Assembly: GCA_024742285.1 (NCBI GenBank)
Contig: JANSYR010000009.1
Coordinates: 1 to 64,000, forward strand
Reading direction: 5' to 3'
Origin: a bacterium
Lineage (GTDB): Bacteria; Myxococcota_A; UBA9160; UBA4427
Length of the DNA stretch: 64,000 bases
The position numbers and the translations under genes were made by a program. Within the stretch, counting starts at the first letter, position 1, and each line of letters starts with the position of its first letter. This document shows, piece after piece, positions 63,879-64,000 of the stretch. A model generated the notes under the pieces. That model searched no databases, was not told the DNA's origin, and was given only the letters and a program-made list of their open reading frames with translations.

Positions 63879-64000
63879 ATGAAACCCCTGAAGCGACTGA
63901 AGAAGACGCCCAAGTTCGAGGGCCGTGGCAAGGAGAGCGACGCGCCGATGTTCCATCCGGATCATCCGCGCCCGGTCTCGCGACGGCAGTTCCTCGGGCA
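63879..64000 (+). CDS. Tat-exported protein, N-terminal fragment at window edge
   Basis: Only the first 40 residues are present. A GGAGGAA ribosome site precedes the ATG. The sequence is basic then has RPVSRRQFLG, a twin-arginine Tat motif, so the protein is exported folded, often with a cofactor. Its family cannot be assigned; DUF1501-type proteins with this kind of start often follow cytochrome genes. It appears to be the third gene of the cytochrome operon. Confidence 0.6.
   Translation, partial: MKPLKRLKKTPKFEGRGKESDAPMFHPDHPRPVSRRQFLG

Overview
The window is about 64 kb of very GC-rich, gene-dense chromosomal DNA. The gene content suggests a delta-proteobacterial-grade lineage (Myxococcota or a relative). 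The markers are a Myxococcus-like type IV pilin behind a sigma-54 promoter, an exosortase with PEP-CTERM substrates, a hopanoid-type RND transporter (HpnN family), PilZ and GGDEF/EAL proteins, a tungsten-type aldehyde oxidoreductase and PQQ genes. No rRNA, tRNA, CRISPR array, phage or insertion sequence was recognised, so the exact phylum stays open.

Layout. 0.2-8.5 kb: MaoC hydratase, membrane-tethered aldo/keto reductase, DHH phosphoesterase with pterin dehydratase, FAH-family hydrolase with ApaH-like phosphatase, then a MoaD-like protein and a tungsten aldehyde oxidoreductase. 8.6-11.8 kb: two overlapping moeA genes, the second fused to a binding-protein domain; with the two genes before them they form a molybdenum/tungsten-cofactor block. 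12-20 kb: PAS-GGDEF-EAL protein, CorC-like protein, RNA methyltransferase, LuxR-type regulator, stand-alone TOPRIM protein, flippase-like membrane protein. 20-31.5 kb: Nfu, penicillin-binding-type transpeptidase, pilin, double-PilZ protein, CPBP protease, AlgH, GST, glutathione-dependent formaldehyde dehydrogenase, TSUP transporter, HTH-citrate synthase fusion. 31.6-37 kb: exosortase-EpsI fusion, then a mirror-image set of two PEP-CTERM proteins and two small dockerin-like secreted proteins. 37-43 kb: a large subtilase with a predicted seven-bladed propeller, then pqqB-pqqD-pqqE. 43-50.8 kb: RecX, MutM, RqcH, HpnN-like transporter, second flippase-like protein, CDP-alcohol phosphatidyltransferase. 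50.9-60 kb: barrel-like protein, secretin with SPOR-like tail, and a minus-strand operon dsbD-tlpA-DUF4266-DUF3570-apbE. 60.3-64 kb: c-type cytochrome, LamG/haem lipoprotein and a truncated Tat protein.

How the parts work together. Three extracytoplasmic themes stand out. First, a surface-display module: the exosortase would process PEP-CTERM proteins whose ectodomains look cohesin-like, and dockerin-like secreted proteins lie beside them on both sides, so an exosortase-anchored cohesin-dockerin pair is a testable idea. Second, a periplasmic redox relay (DsbD, TlpA) next to ApbE and a DUF3570 protein that carries two flavinylation-like SGA[ST] motifs. Third, c-type cytochromes at the right edge.

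Regulation visible in the DNA. Two near-identical sigma-54 promoters precede the pilin and the PEP-CTERM/dockerin set. At least eight genes have a TANNNT -10 element exactly 6 or 7 bases before the start codon and no Shine-Dalgarno sequence, which points to leaderless transcription. Small repeat families lie in several gene ends, one of them at two convergent gene junctions.
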